Shown here: one piece after another, positions 30,945-39,634 of the stretch | Layout: each line of letters begins with the position of its first letter | Numbering within the stretch: position 1 is the stretch's first letter | Program-made: the position numbers and the translations under genes | DNA from: an uncultured Bacteroidales bacterium | GTDB lineage: Bacteria; Bacteroidota; Bacteroidia; Bacteroidales; UBA932 | Assembly: GCA_934725015.1 (NCBI GenBank) | Contig: CAKVAS010000006.1 | Location: 1-64,000, forward strand | Reading direction: 5' to 3' | Length of the DNA stretch: 64,000 bases | The notes under the pieces: generated by a model | Databases searched by the model: none | Told to the model about the DNA's origin: nothing | The model's input: only the letters and a program-made list of their open reading frames with translations

Positions 30945-32573
30945 ATGACCGACGCCCTTCATAGCATCATCGGTTTTCCGGAAATCAGCCCGCTCTGGAA
31001 GGAGCATCTTGCCTCGGCGATGCTCTATGACCCGGCGGCTCCGCTCCAGCTTCCGAGCGCGTTCATGCTCGCGGCCCTGCTGCTGTTCCTGCTCGTCCAC
31101 GGATTTCTGCACCGTCGCCGCACCGCGAGAAATATGTTCGCGGCACTATTCTCACTCTACCTCTACTACAAGCTTGCGGGAGCCTATGTGCTTTTGCTGC
31201 TGTTCATCGCCGTCTCGGACTTTCTAATCGCGAGGGCAATCGGAGGCTCTTCGCTCCACGAAGCGTACGGATCCGGTCCCCATGCGCTGAGCAATGACGG
31301 GGCAAAAACAGTTAATCCTTCGGAACACGCGGACGGACAGGCGCGGAGAAACAGACGGCTCCTCGCCCTCAGCGTCGCGGTCAATGTCTCGATTCTCGTT
31401 TTCTTCAAGGCCAACGGGGTCTTTGCTGATTTCATCGGAGCCCTTTCACACGGCGGAGTCACGCTGCGCCATATCGCCGTCCCCGCAGGAATCTCGTTCT
31501 TCTGTTTCCAGTCAATCTCCTATGTCGCGGACACATATCACGGAAAGACAGCTCCTCTCCGGCATTTTCCGGACTATCTCCTTCTTCTCGCGTTCTTCCC
31601 TAAGATGTTTCTCGGACCTCTGGTCCGCAACTCGGATTTCATCGCGCAGATTCAGAGGGAGGACATCTCAACCACGCGTGAGGACATGGGAGAGGCCACA
31701 CGGCTGATTGTCTCGGGGATTCTGAAATTCTGCATACTGTCAAAGCTCATGGGGCAGCTGTTCGTTGCACCCGCATTCGCAGGCACGCTCGGGGAAGACG
31801 GATTCACCGCACTCATGGCGGCATACGCCTTCACCTTCCAGCTCTACTGCGACTTTTCCGGCTACACTGACCTCGCCTCGGGCATCTCCCTGCTCGCAGG
31901 CTACCGACTGCCGCTGAACTTCAGGCTGCCCTACCACAGCGCCACCATCACGGAGTTCTGGCGACGCTGGCACATAACCCTCTCGTCATGGCTCCGCGAC
32001 TACCTCTACATCCCCCTCGGAGGCAACCGCAGGGGCACCGTCCGCACCTATTTCAACCTGCTGCTGACCATGCTGCTCGGCGGTCTGTGGCACGGCGTGG
32101 GCATCATGTTCGTCCTCTGGGGTCTCTGGCACGGCGTCCTGCTCTGCCTGCACAAGCTCTGGATGCGCATCGTCCCGGGAGCCGCCCCGACTGGAAGCGG
32201 TCTCCCCTTCTGGAGGCGTGCCATAGGCGTGGCCGTGACGTTCAACGCAGTGGCTTTCGGGTGGCTGATGTTCCGCAGTCCGGACTGGAGCACGTTCACA
32301 CAGATGCTGCACAGCATCTTCTGCGACTTCACCCCGGAGACCGTCACGCCTGTCCTCGCCGCTAACATCCAGGCGTTCTCCGCCCTCGCCGCCGCAGTTC
32401 TCCTCCACGCCGTCCCATCCTCGGCTCTCCCCCGCCTCGACCGCCTCTGCACCTCCGTCCGCCTTCCCGGCCAGACCCTTCTGATAGCCATCGCCATCTG
32501 GCTCGCCCTCCAGTGCCGCGCCATATTCTTCTCCGCCGCCACCTCCGCCCTTCCTATCTACGCCAACTTCTGA
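30945..32573 (+). CDS. MBOAT family O-acyltransferase
   Basis: An integral membrane protein of 542 residues with about ten to twelve membrane segments. Family segments are visible: ISFFCFQSISYVADTYHG, FFPKMFLGPLVR, FWRRWHITLSSWLRDYLYIP and GLWHGVGIMFVLWGLWHG, which holds the catalytic histidine. MBOAT proteins of this class pass acetyl groups across the inner membrane for glycan O-acetylation. A GTG four codons upstream is an alternative start, but the ATG one base after the previous stop codon is preferred. The final segment after about residue 440 is less conserved. Confidence 0.92.
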   Translation: MTDALHSIIGFPEISPLWKEHLASAMLYDPAAPLQLPSAFMLAALLLFLLVHGFLHRRRTARNMFAALFSLYLYYKLAGAYVLLLLFIAVSDFLIARAIGGSSLHEAYGSGPHALSNDGAKTVNPSEHADGQARRNRRLLALSVAVNVSILVFFKANGVFADFIGALSHGGVTLRHIAVPAGISFFCFQSISYVADTYHGKTAPLRHFPDYLLLLAFFPKMFLGPLVRNSDFIAQIQREDISTTREDMGEATRLIVSGILKFCILSKLMGQLFVAPAFAGTLGEDGFTALMAAYAFTFQLYCDFSGYTDLASGISLLAGYRLPLNFRLPYHSATITEFWRRWHITLSSWLRDYLYIPLGGNRRGTVRTYFNLLLTMLLGGLWHGVGIMFVLWGLWHGVLLCLHKLWMRIVPGAAPTGSGLPFWRRAIGVAVTFNAVAFGWLMFRSPDWSTFTQMLHSIFCDFTPETVTPVLAANIQAFSALAAAVLLHAVPSSALPRLDRLCTSVRLPGQTLLIAIAIWLALQCRAIFFSAATSALPIYANF

Positions 32574-32634
32574 GCGTACCGTCTCCGTTCAAAGCGGCAG
32601 GCAAACAGAAAATGTGAAAAAAGTTATCGGAGCA

Positions 32635-32665
32635 TTTGCTCCTGAAACAATTATTTGTATTTTTG
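32635..32665 (+). promoter_or_regulatory. Promoter of the small DUF6169 operon
   Basis: TTTG (32635-32638), 19 bases, TATTTTTG (32658-32665). It makes the ATG at 32698 the first usable start of the small gene that follows. Confidence 0.7.
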
Positions 32666-32697
32666 CAAGCGACTTGGGAATAACATATATTGTGAAA

Positions 32698-32853
32698 ATG
32701 ATTACGAAAAAGAACAGCAACGGCGATGAACGCATCCGGGACATCGTCAGAAAGATGGTCGCCGACAAACGTGCCGTCTCCAGTTACATTCGTGAGCATG
32801 GTTCCCTAAGCGGCTTCAATGATGACTCCATACAATTCTCTAAGCCGCTATAG
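32698..32853 (+). CDS. Small protein of unknown function
   Basis: A 51-residue charged protein (MITKKNSNGDERIRDIVRKM ... IREHGSLSGFNDDSIQFSKPL). It is predicted to be mostly helical, with no signal or membrane segment. Similar endings (GxLxGFxxxxIxFxKPL) are familiar to me from short Bacteroidota proteins placed before larger hypothetical genes, but no function is known. The frame extends upstream to 32614, before the promoter, so the later ATG is used. It overlaps the next gene by 35 bases, which suggests coupled translation. Confidence 0.6.
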   Translation: MITKKNSNGDERIRDIVRKMVADKRAVSSYIREHGSLSGFNDDSIQFSKPL

Positions 32854-33316
32854 GATTCGTGACACAGACAGAGGCTATTGTTTTGACACAGAATCCGGGA
32901 ACACCTACTTTGTAACATTCATAAAGTACCCGACGCTGACGGAGTTTCTGCCGACGGAAGTCTATATGATGAATATTGACCGCCGGGACAACACCAACCA
33001 TCGAAATGGCAGCCGTAACCTTGTAAGAAACACAATCCTGTTCATCATCGGCGAGTTTTTTGTCAAACACAACGACGCGCTCATAACCATCTGTGACATC
33101 TCAGACGGGAAGCAGGAGTGCAGAAGAAGATTATTCAACAGATGGTTTCATGAATTTGGAGAAGACTCCATCGTAAAGATTGACTCCACCTGCACAATCG
33201 AGGACACAACAACCTATGCGTCCATCATGTTTCGGAAAGATGCCCACAACAAAGAGGCACTCAGGCACGAGTTTGCTCTCCTCGGCGAGATAAACTTCTA
33301 CAATTCTGAGTCTTAG
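32819..33316 (+). CDS. DUF6169 family protein
   Basis: A 165-residue protein opening PYNSLSRYRIRDTDRGYCFDTESGNTYFV, with a strand-rich first half and a C-terminal segment FNRWFHEFGEDSIVKIDSTC. The arrangement fits DUF6169, a Bacteroidota family of unknown function. It is cytoplasmic by appearance. It is translated with the overlapping 51-residue gene, so the two may act together, possibly as a defence or toxin-antitoxin-like pair; that is speculation. A REP pair and a terminator-bearing repeat follow. Confidence 0.65.
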   Translation: MMTPYNSLSRYRIRDTDRGYCFDTESGNTYFVTFIKYPTLTEFLPTEVYMMNIDRRDNTNHRNGSRNLVRNTILFIIGEFFVKHNDALITICDISDGKQECRRRLFNRWFHEFGEDSIVKIDSTCTIEDTTTYASIMFRKDAHNKEALRHEFALLGEINFYNSES

Positions 33317-33364
33317 CAGCAATCCTTCGCGACATAGGATGCCACCTGTTCGATGCACCGGACA

Positions 33365-33432
33365 TGTCATTTCGACCGGAGAGGATCCCCAAACTGTCAT
33401 TTCGACCGGAGCGAAGCGGAGTGGAGAAATCT
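33365..33432 (+). repeat. Two diverged REP-like elements
   Basis: TGTCATTTCGACCGGAG occurs at 33365 and 33395; the second continues through GCGAAGCGGAGTGGAGAAATCT. They belong to the family clustered near 62 and 63.5 kb. Confidence 0.75.
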
Positions 33433-33460
33433 GCAGCACCTTGTAATTTATACATACAAA

Positions 33461-33580
33461 AAGGGGCTGACTAAAAAGCATTAGTCAAGCCCCTTTTTCT
33501 TGTTTTTCGGTGAGGCCATCCTCGACCTTGTTCCAAATACTCAATTCTCAGAGGGTTATTCGGACTTTTTAGTCACCCTC
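33461..33580 (+). repeat. Terminator-bearing inverted-end element, copy 1
   Basis: About 120 bases with related ends: GGGGCTGACTAAAAAG at the left and the complement of CTTTTTAGTCACCCTC at the right. The left part forms a terminator hairpin, GGGGCTGACTAA/TTAGTCAAGCCCC followed by five T. The inner part (CTCGACCTTGTTCCAAA, ACTCAATTCTC, GAGGGTTATTCGG) is shared with 59914-60026. It resembles a MITE; no flanking duplication is clear. Confidence 0.8.
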
Positions 33581-33596
33581 TTTTCATAAAGTACAG

Positions 33597-35714
33597 CTAT
33601 TCAGTATAAGTCACTATTATCTTTCCTAAATAAAAAGCTTTGGATGTGTCTGATACCGTTAATTGTATTACGCCACCCATTGGTATACTTTCAAAAGTAT
33701 ACGAAACCTCAGAATTTGCTTTTTTCGTTACAGACACATTATCGCCAAATGCGACACCACCAATAGTTGCAGCCACGGTAGCTTTTGAACCCGTATTGGC
33801 AGTGATTACAATCTTTGACACAGATTTTCCCGTAAAGTCTGATGCGAAAAAGCCTGTCCAGGCCGTATTACCCACACCAAATTGTTGCCCATAATATGAG
33901 GATTGATAACTGTTCTGAATTGCCCCACTAGATGTCGTGACCGTCCACTCCTTGTTATCATCCGCAGACAATTTGCTTCCCGAAGTAGTTCCAAACTTTT
34001 TGGATGAAGACAGGGTCAAAGTTGAGAGTTTTGTCTCAACTGCACTACCCGCCGCATTCTGCTTAAGAGTGATGGTCTTGGTGAGAGTCGCGTCGGAGGC
34101 GTGGGTCACGGTGAGTGTCGCCTCGTTGGCTGTCTCGGAGGTGTTCTCACCGTTTGGCGTGACGGTGATTGTGCCGGCTTTCTTATCAACAGCGACAGCC
34201 GCCCAAGAAAGCTCCGTCGGTGAAACCGTCCAGTCTCCGCCCTCCGCGTTCACACTCACCTTGACAACGAAAGCATCAGTCTCCGTGCTCGCCCAAGTTT
34301 TTGAGGTTTTGTCAATTGACAATGATGGTTTTGCCGGGTCAGCCGGCTCATAAGAAAGGACAAGAGTTATCATTTGGCAATTTTTCGTCGAAACAGATAG
34401 ATAATATAAGCCATTTTCTTCCGTATCTGACAACTTATATGTATAAGAGTCGCCCTTAGTACTCCATGTCTGCCCATCACCGCCTGTAATCACAGAAGAG
34501 CCGTCTGTAATGCTGACAACGGAACTCGTTGAAGGGGATCCACTATCATTCAAAGTTCCTACAACCTTTGTCAATCTATATCCAGAAATACAAGGGAGTC
34601 CAAGTTTATCGCCTTTCGGTATCATAAGATAACCTGAATTCCCGGCTGTTCCCCCACAATATATCCCGCCACCAACATGGACGAAATTATAAGCAGTCTC
34701 ACCGATGGCATAGGAATATGTTCCATCCTTTGCATCACTTTCACTCGTTGGCCATGATGCTGGGAACGATTTCTTGAAGTCAAATGAGAGTTCAAGCGGC
34801 TCTGTCGGCGTTGTCTTAGCCACCCACTTCTCAGCAGGGATTTCCTTGACGACCTTGTAGAGTTTGCCGGCCTCGTATGTCCCGTCGTCCTCATTCTTGG
34901 CAGTCTTGCTGATTGTGAGAGTATGTCCGGTGGTCTCCACGACGAGCGTCATCGTGGAATAAATGGTGGTAGGAAGGACATTGAACCACAGTTTGAAGTC
35001 AGATGCCTTTGGCGCTGTCCCATCCTCAAAAGTTATGGTGATTTCCTTGAGAGCGTTACTCTCAGTGTCACCAAACTCATAGCCTTTCGCGTATTCTACG
35101 ACTTTCGCCGACGAGGTGGCAAGGCAGGCAATCTCGCCCTCCACAGACAGTTTCGCGGAAACCACATCCTCGTTCAAAGTTCCGGTAAGATGGAAATATG
35201 CTATGGCCGTCTGACGGTTCATGTTGAATACGATGTCCTTCCCGTCATCAGTCTTTCCGGCTGCCGCGTTTTCTGCCGTTGCCGAACCGTACATAAAATC
35301 GTACTTGCTGTTATACTGATTCCCGTTCTGTCTGCGAGATGAGCCACAGTCTGCCTTCTTGTCAGAATCGGGCGCAGGATAGACAACGTCATACATCCAA
35401 GGACCTGTTTCGCCTGCAAGTTGTGCCTCAAAATTAGAGCCCTTCCATTCCGCAGTTGCTGTAACTGGTTCGCCATAATTATAAGAATACTCTACGCTGA
35501 GCACATCGCCGTTCTCCCAAGCCGACTTGAAGGTCTGCTCGTCTTCTGCAGTGAGGGTCGCTTTGGTGGCGGCAATCTGAGATTCCGCCCCGAAATGAAC
35601 GGTCACGAGCCTGTCCTGAGGTTTCTCTGCCGGAGCAAGCTCTTCCTGTGCGCAGGATGCCAGTCCGAATGCGGCTGCGAAGGCCGCGAAGAAAATTCTG
35701 CTGTAAGTTTTCAT
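33597..35714 (-). CDS. Fimbrillin-like lipoprotein with BACON domain
   Basis: A 705-residue lipoprotein (lipobox AFGLASCAQEE). Residues about 35-300 resemble fimbrillin/Mfa-like proteins (KATLTAEDEQTFKSAWENGD, then a FHLTGTLNEDVVSAKLS strand region and WFNVLPTT). A middle beta domain (about 310-460) is followed by a BACON domain (about 465-560: LSIDKTSKTWASTETDAF, ending TLTKTITLKQNAAG) and a terminal beta domain with KIVITANTGSKATVAA. It is expected at the cell surface, perhaps as an adhesin. A 53-residue gene starts the operon 15 bases upstream. Confidence 0.82.
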   Translation of the reverse strand: MKTYSRIFFAAFAAAFGLASCAQEELAPAEKPQDRLVTVHFGAESQIAATKATLTAEDEQTFKSAWENGDVLSVEYSYNYGEPVTATAEWKGSNFEAQLAGETGPWMYDVVYPAPDSDKKADCGSSRRQNGNQYNSKYDFMYGSATAENAAAGKTDDGKDIVFNMNRQTAIAYFHLTGTLNEDVVSAKLSVEGEIACLATSSAKVVEYAKGYEFGDTESNALKEITITFEDGTAPKASDFKLWFNVLPTTIYSTMTLVVETTGHTLTISKTAKNEDDGTYEAGKLYKVVKEIPAEKWVAKTTPTEPLELSFDFKKSFPASWPTSESDAKDGTYSYAIGETAYNFVHVGGGIYCGGTAGNSGYLMIPKGDKLGLPCISGYRLTKVVGTLNDSGSPSTSSVVSITDGSSVITGGDGQTWSTKGDSYTYKLSDTEENGLYYLSVSTKNCQMITLVLSYEPADPAKPSLSIDKTSKTWASTETDAFVVKVSVNAEGGDWTVSPTELSWAAVAVDKKAGTITVTPNGENTSETANEATLTVTHASDATLTKTITLKQNAAGSAVETKLSTLTLSSSKKFGTTSGSKLSADDNKEWTVTTSSGAIQNSYQSSYYGQQFGVGNTAWTGFFASDFTGKSVSKIVITANTGSKATVAATIGGVAFGDNVSVTKKANSEVSYTFESIPMGGVIQLTVSDTSKAFYLGKIIVTYTE

Positions 35715-35729
35715 AAGGCTTCGTCTTTT

Positions 35730-35891
35730 TTAGTTCCAGTCTCCGGACTGGTCGGTTACATCTGCTCCGGTAATGTCCTGGAGCCCGTAGGCATTGCGGG
35801 TCTCGCCGCTCTGGGCGAAGCCGCCTTCCGTCGAGATGCCCGTCACCTCGACGAGGGGCGTCTCATAAATGTTTGTTTTTGAGTAACTCAT
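35730..35891 (-). CDS. Small protein upstream of the fimbrillin-like gene
   Basis: A 53-residue frame reading MSYSKTNIYETPLVEVTGIS, a glycine/serine-rich middle and the ending DVTDQSGDWN. It has no signal peptide. Short proteins with an ETP-x-VEV start and an acidic, tryptophan-containing end are commonly found just in front of BACON or fimbrillin-like lipoproteins in Bacteroidota; this is from memory. It starts with ATG and ends 15 bases before the lipoprotein start, so the two are probably one operon. Function unknown. Confidence 0.7.
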   Translation of the reverse strand: MSYSKTNIYETPLVEVTGISTEGGFAQSGETRNAYGLQDITGADVTDQSGDWN

Positions 35892-35927
35892 TTTGTTTTT
35901 GTTTATAAGGTTTAACTCTTTCTTGTT

Positions 35928-35965
35928 CGCTTCGTTGTTCTTCGCACGGCGCGCAAGCGCCTTTT
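35928..35965 (+). repeat. Diverged single copy of the 25.3-kb tandem repeat core
   Basis: CGCTTCGTTGTTCTTCGCAC plus GGCGC-GCAA-GCGCCTTTT matches CGCTTCGCTGTTCTCCGCAC plus GGCGC-TCAT-GCGCCTTT of the tandem copies. The hairpin stem is kept while its loop differs. The rest of 35966-36526 shows a long hairpin at 36071-36110 and no gene I can support. Confidence 0.7.
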
Positions 35966-36070
35966 AAAATGAGCCCCTGTGCGGACGATCACTGGCGTTT
36001 CTCAACGGCGGGGCTCAAACAACCTTTATAATTTCAATGTACTACGCTCGTCCGTTTGCGCATATACGAC

Positions 36071-36110
36071 GGAAGGGTACTGAAGCCAATCATGGCTTCA
36101 GTACCCTTCC
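36071..36110. other. Perfect 17-bp hairpin in a gene-free stretch
   Basis: Arms GGAAGGGTACTGAAGCC (36071-36087) and its exact complement (36094-36110) enclose AATCAT. There is no T-run on either side, so it is not a classical terminator. It lies between two divergent genes. Confidence 0.85.
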
Positions 36111-36526
36111 GGATACAATCCTGTTCAATATTTTACCCGACTCTACGGACGCATATTCCTGCCCCCCCCGAAGGTGGTTGCAGCACAGCGCATTACGCTA
36201 ACATTCATTCCGTTAAGTCTCATCTGTCTCTTTCACTTTCAACGCCGCAAAGGTCGCAATTCTCACGCAAATAAGCAAATTTTTAACAATTTCTTCACAT
36301 CCCGATTTTCAGCGGATACGGATTTGTCGTGGCCATGTAACTCACGGCAGTTCAAGCGCATAACGCCACGGTCATCGGAATATCCCTCCAAAAGTTTGCG
36401 CAAACTTTTCGGAATTTCCGGTTTCAAATCGGTATTCTACGGCACACCAACGGCGATTTCGTCAATTAGCCGCTGAATATTTCATTCAACGGATAGTTCT
36501 TCGTTCATTTGCAGAAAATAAGGCTT

Positions 36527-37462
36527 ATGGAAATGAATGACATTGTGACAGACAGAAATATGAAGATTCCGAAGTTCGCGAGCCTCCTTTCAGACTCTGG
36601 GTTCAAGGCGGTGCTGGCGGAGCCGATGAACAAGGAGATTCTGCGGCAGCTCATCAACCTTATTCTGCCGGAGGACAGGCAGGGCGTGGAGATTGAGGAG
36701 TACGAGGACAGGGAAATGGACGGGTTCACGGCGTTCACGAAAAGCGCGAGGGTTGATGTCCGCTGCCGGGACATTCACGGACGGTCTTTCATCGTGGAGA
36801 TGCAGAGGAAGATGCACGACAGTTTCATTCAGCGATGCATCTGGTACGGCGCGAAGACCTACGGGAAGGACTTGGAGCCGGGAGCAGAATACGCCGACCT
36901 GAAGCCGGTCTATGTCATCGCGTTCCTTGAGGAGAACCTGCCGCACGAGGACGAGGGGCTCTGGGACGGGGACAACTTCGTCGCCTGCTATCAGATGACG
37001 GAAAAAAGGACAGGCGAGTTTGCTCCCGACGCTATTTTTTGTATATTTGTCGAACTGGGAAGATTCCGGAAAGATGCCGCTCTGCTCGGGAGCACGCTGG
37101 AGAAGACCTGCTATGTGTTCAAGAACTCGGGAAAATGGGACACGGAAACCGTCCCGAGAATGATTCTTGATGACGGGTTCACGCGGCGGCTCGCGCAGGC
37201 CTGCGAGGTCGCGAACTTCCCGCCGGATGTAAAACTTAGTTTTGTCAGGGATATGTTTACGGAAATGGACTACAAGGCCGAGACCAGGGCGTACTACAAG
37301 GACGGATTCGCCGAGGGAAGAGCCGAGGGAAGAAATGAGGGGATGAGGGAAATGGCTCTGGACACGGCGCGGAGGCTCCTTGTTGCGGGAATACAGCCCG
37401 AAACAATCGCGTCATGCACCGGATTGAGTCCGGATGAAATCGAGTCCTTGTCTCGAACTTGA
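36527..37462 (+). CDS. Rpn family PD-(D/E)XK nuclease / transposase-like protein
   Basis: A 311-residue protein of the family annotated as recombination-promoting nuclease or PD-(D/E)XK transposase. The N-terminal domain has FASLLSDSGFKAVLAEPMNKE, and the nuclease core reads ARVDVRC ... SFIVEMQRKM, giving the Asp and Glu-x-Gln active-site residues. The C-terminal tail has the repeated EGRAEGRNEG pattern and a helical end. RpnA-type proteins cut DNA and stimulate RecA-independent exchange. The ATG at 36527 is preferred over a TTG six codons upstream. It stands alone next to a repeat-rich gap. Confidence 0.87.
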   Translation: MEMNDIVTDRNMKIPKFASLLSDSGFKAVLAEPMNKEILRQLINLILPEDRQGVEIEEYEDREMDGFTAFTKSARVDVRCRDIHGRSFIVEMQRKMHDSFIQRCIWYGAKTYGKDLEPGAEYADLKPVYVIAFLEENLPHEDEGLWDGDNFVACYQMTEKRTGEFAPDAIFCIFVELGRFRKDAALLGSTLEKTCYVFKNSGKWDTETVPRMILDDGFTRRLAQACEVANFPPDVKLSFVRDMFTEMDYKAETRAYYKDGFAEGRAEGRNEGMREMALDTARRLLVAGIQPETIASCTGLSPDEIESLSRT

Positions 37463-37510
37463 CAATAACGGGTCTAAGTGCCGGCATTGCCCGGAAAGCC
37501 AGCGACGCCA

Positions 37511-38638
37511 TCACTCGGCGTAGAAGCGGTACTCGGTGGTGGTGTAGTAGCGTTCGCCGGGACGGAGAACCGTTGAGGGAAAGCGCGGCTGGTTCGGGCT
37601 GTCCGGGAAATGGATGGTTTCGAGGAGCATCCCGCCGAATTTCTCTATAGGGCCGTATTTGCCATGATAGCTCTCGTTGAAGCTGCGGCCCGTGAAGGTC
37701 AGAAGGGTCGGCTCGGTGGTCCAGGTCTCCACTCCCCTGCCGGACTTGCGGTCATAGAGATCGGCCGCCTTGCGGAGAGTGCCGTCCCAGCCGCGGAGAA
37801 CCCAGCAGGCAGACATCCCGTGCATTATGCGAAGATGCTCGTTTTCCATGTCTATGCGGTAATCGACCCTGTGAGGCGCGCGGAAGTCGAACGGAGAGCC
37901 CTCGACGGGAAGGGGCTTGTCCGGACAGAAATGGGCGTTGTTCTGCACGCAGGTGTCCGCCTCTACCTGAAGGAGGTGATCCATTACATAACCGCCCTCG
38001 TCACCCTTGAGATTGAAATAGGTATGGTTCGAGAGATTCACCACCGTAGGCTTGTCGGTGACTGCCTCGTATTCGGCCTTCACGGTGTTGTCGTCAGTCA
38101 GCCAATATGTCACCCAAGCGTCCATGTTTCCGGGATAGCCCTGCTCTCCGTCGGGGCTGAGCCTGTGGAAACGGACTCCCGCACGGCCGTCTTCACGGAC
38201 AATCTCAGAGTCCCACACGAAGCGGTCGAATCCGAGCTTTCCTCCGTGGCACTGCACAGGTTCGCCGCCGAAGCTCTCGTTGGCGACGAGTTCATAGTGA
38301 ACGCCGTCAAGTTCGAATGATGCATTGTCTATACGGTTGCCGTAACGGCCTATTACAGGTCCTATGAACCTGTCCTTGTGCTCGAAGTTCTCCAAGTCGC
38401 CGAAGCCCACGACAACGTCGCCGAGCTTCCCGTCGCGGTCGGGAACCCTGATGCTGACGATTCGCGCACCGTAGTCGGAAAGCTGCATGGACGCGCCGCC
38501 GCGATTGACTATCGTGAAGAGTTTCACCGGCTCACCGGTCGAGAGTCTGCCGAAGTCGGATTCCGTAACGCCGGCCTTCGGAGAGCAGGAAAAGAGCAGC
38601 GGAAGGACGGCTGCCGCAATCAGTCTGGATGTTTTCAT
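37511..38638 (-). CDS. Aldose 1-epimerase (galactose mutarotase), lipoprotein
   Basis: A 375-residue beta-sandwich enzyme that interconverts the alpha and beta forms of galactose or related sugars. Active-site segments are visible: NRID, CHGGKLGFD, NLSNHTYFNLKG with the catalytic histidine and LLETIHFPDSPNQ with the catalytic glutamate. It begins MKTSRLIAAAVLPLLFSCSP, a lipobox, so it acts outside the cytoplasm, as many Bacteroidota mutarotases do. The open frame continues 52 codons further upstream without signal-like sequence. No sugar genes adjoin. Confidence 0.92.
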   Translation of the reverse strand: MKTSRLIAAAVLPLLFSCSPKAGVTESDFGRLSTGEPVKLFTIVNRGGASMQLSDYGARIVSIRVPDRDGKLGDVVVGFGDLENFEHKDRFIGPVIGRYGNRIDNASFELDGVHYELVANESFGGEPVQCHGGKLGFDRFVWDSEIVREDGRAGVRFHRLSPDGEQGYPGNMDAWVTYWLTDDNTVKAEYEAVTDKPTVVNLSNHTYFNLKGDEGGYVMDHLLQVEADTCVQNNAHFCPDKPLPVEGSPFDFRAPHRVDYRIDMENEHLRIMHGMSACWVLRGWDGTLRKAADLYDRKSGRGVETWTTEPTLLTFTGRSFNESYHGKYGPIEKFGGMLLETIHFPDSPNQPRFPSTVLRPGERYYTTTEYRFYAE

Positions 38639-38735
38639 TCTGTCATCAATTATGAAGTGTCTATAGAATACGCAAAATAAGCGCAAATGATTCTTTTTCG
38701 CAAGAAATATGAGTTCAAAATATGCAACAATACGC

Positions 38736-39464
38736 TCAAGGCTTCCTGCACACGCCGCCCGGAGATGGGGACAGAGAGGACAGTGGATAGACACATTCGT
38801 CCGTAAAGCTGAAAAAGCTGTCGCCGGCTATGATTATGTGGTCGAGAAGGGATATGTCCAGAGACTTCAGTCCTTTACGCAGCTCTGCGGTACGCTTCAG
38901 GTCCGACATTCCCGGCTCCGGAGATCCGGAAGGGTGGTTATGGAACAGGATTACGCCCGTGGCCTTCTTCTCAAGAGCGAGACGGGCTACGACCCTGGAG
39001 TCTATGCCGGTGTCATTAAGGCCTCCGGAACTTACCCGCTCCCTGCCAAGCGGGCGGTTGCGGCGGTTCAGGAACAGCGCCCAGCATTCCTCATGGTCGA
39101 GCACCCGCAGATACGGGGCGAGCATCCTTGCCGCCGTAATGGACTCAGTCACCGAGGCATCCGTATTTCCGGCCCGCTCCGAAGCGCATCTGCGGCCAAG
39201 CTCAAACGCGCAGGCGACGGACGCCGCCTTTCCGAAGCCGATGCCCGGAACATCGCACATTCGCAGGGCCGACATCGTAGAAAGCGAACACAGACTGTGC
39301 CCGGAGACCCCGTAGAGTTCCCTGGCGAGGTCCATGGCATTCAGCCCGCCGGTTCCGGTCCTCAGAATCACGGCAAGCAACTCCACGTTGGACAAGGTTG
39401 CCAGCCCCCTGTCCCTCATCTTTTCCCGAGGTCTCTCGTCCTCGCTCAAATCCAGCATTTTCAT
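38736..39464 (-). CDS. radC: RadC family JAB/MPN protein
   Basis: The 242-residue protein has an N-terminal helix-hairpin-helix region (LSNVELLAVILRTGT, then CDVPGIGFGKA) and a JAB/MPN metallo-domain with the metal motif HNHPSGSPEPGMSD. The ECWALFLNRRN segment supplies the glutamate. RadC was first linked to DNA repair, but its real function is unclear. Here it is chromosomal, with normal length and neighbours (galM, DUF5009), not in an obvious mobile element. An ATG two codons later is an alternative start. Confidence 0.95.
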   Translation of the reverse strand: MKMLDLSEDERPREKMRDRGLATLSNVELLAVILRTGTGGLNAMDLARELYGVSGHSLCSLSTMSALRMCDVPGIGFGKAASVACAFELGRRCASERAGNTDASVTESITAARMLAPYLRVLDHEECWALFLNRRNRPLGRERVSSGGLNDTGIDSRVVARLALEKKATGVILFHNHPSGSPEPGMSDLKRTAELRKGLKSLDISLLDHIIIAGDSFFSFTDECVYPLSSLSPSPGGVCRKP

Positions 39465-39634
39465 AAAGCCTCAACAATGAAGCGCAATTATAGCTGATAT
39501 TTCCCGGATGAACGCAAAATCCGAAAAAAGAAATGCGGGATTTTTCTCTTTTTTGAAATCGGCAAATTTATTTTGAGGTCAGCTAACCCCAAACTAATAC
39601 CCGCCCTGCCCTCAAAACGGATGCTCGTCCGAAC

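Noticed and set aside
33461..33580. Complete insertion sequence
   Set aside because: Only about 120 bases with no transposase; at most a non-autonomous element.
35966..36526. Small plus-strand frames of 72 and 100 codons
   Set aside because: They span the perfect hairpin and a C-run, have no start signals or recognisable features, and overlap each other.
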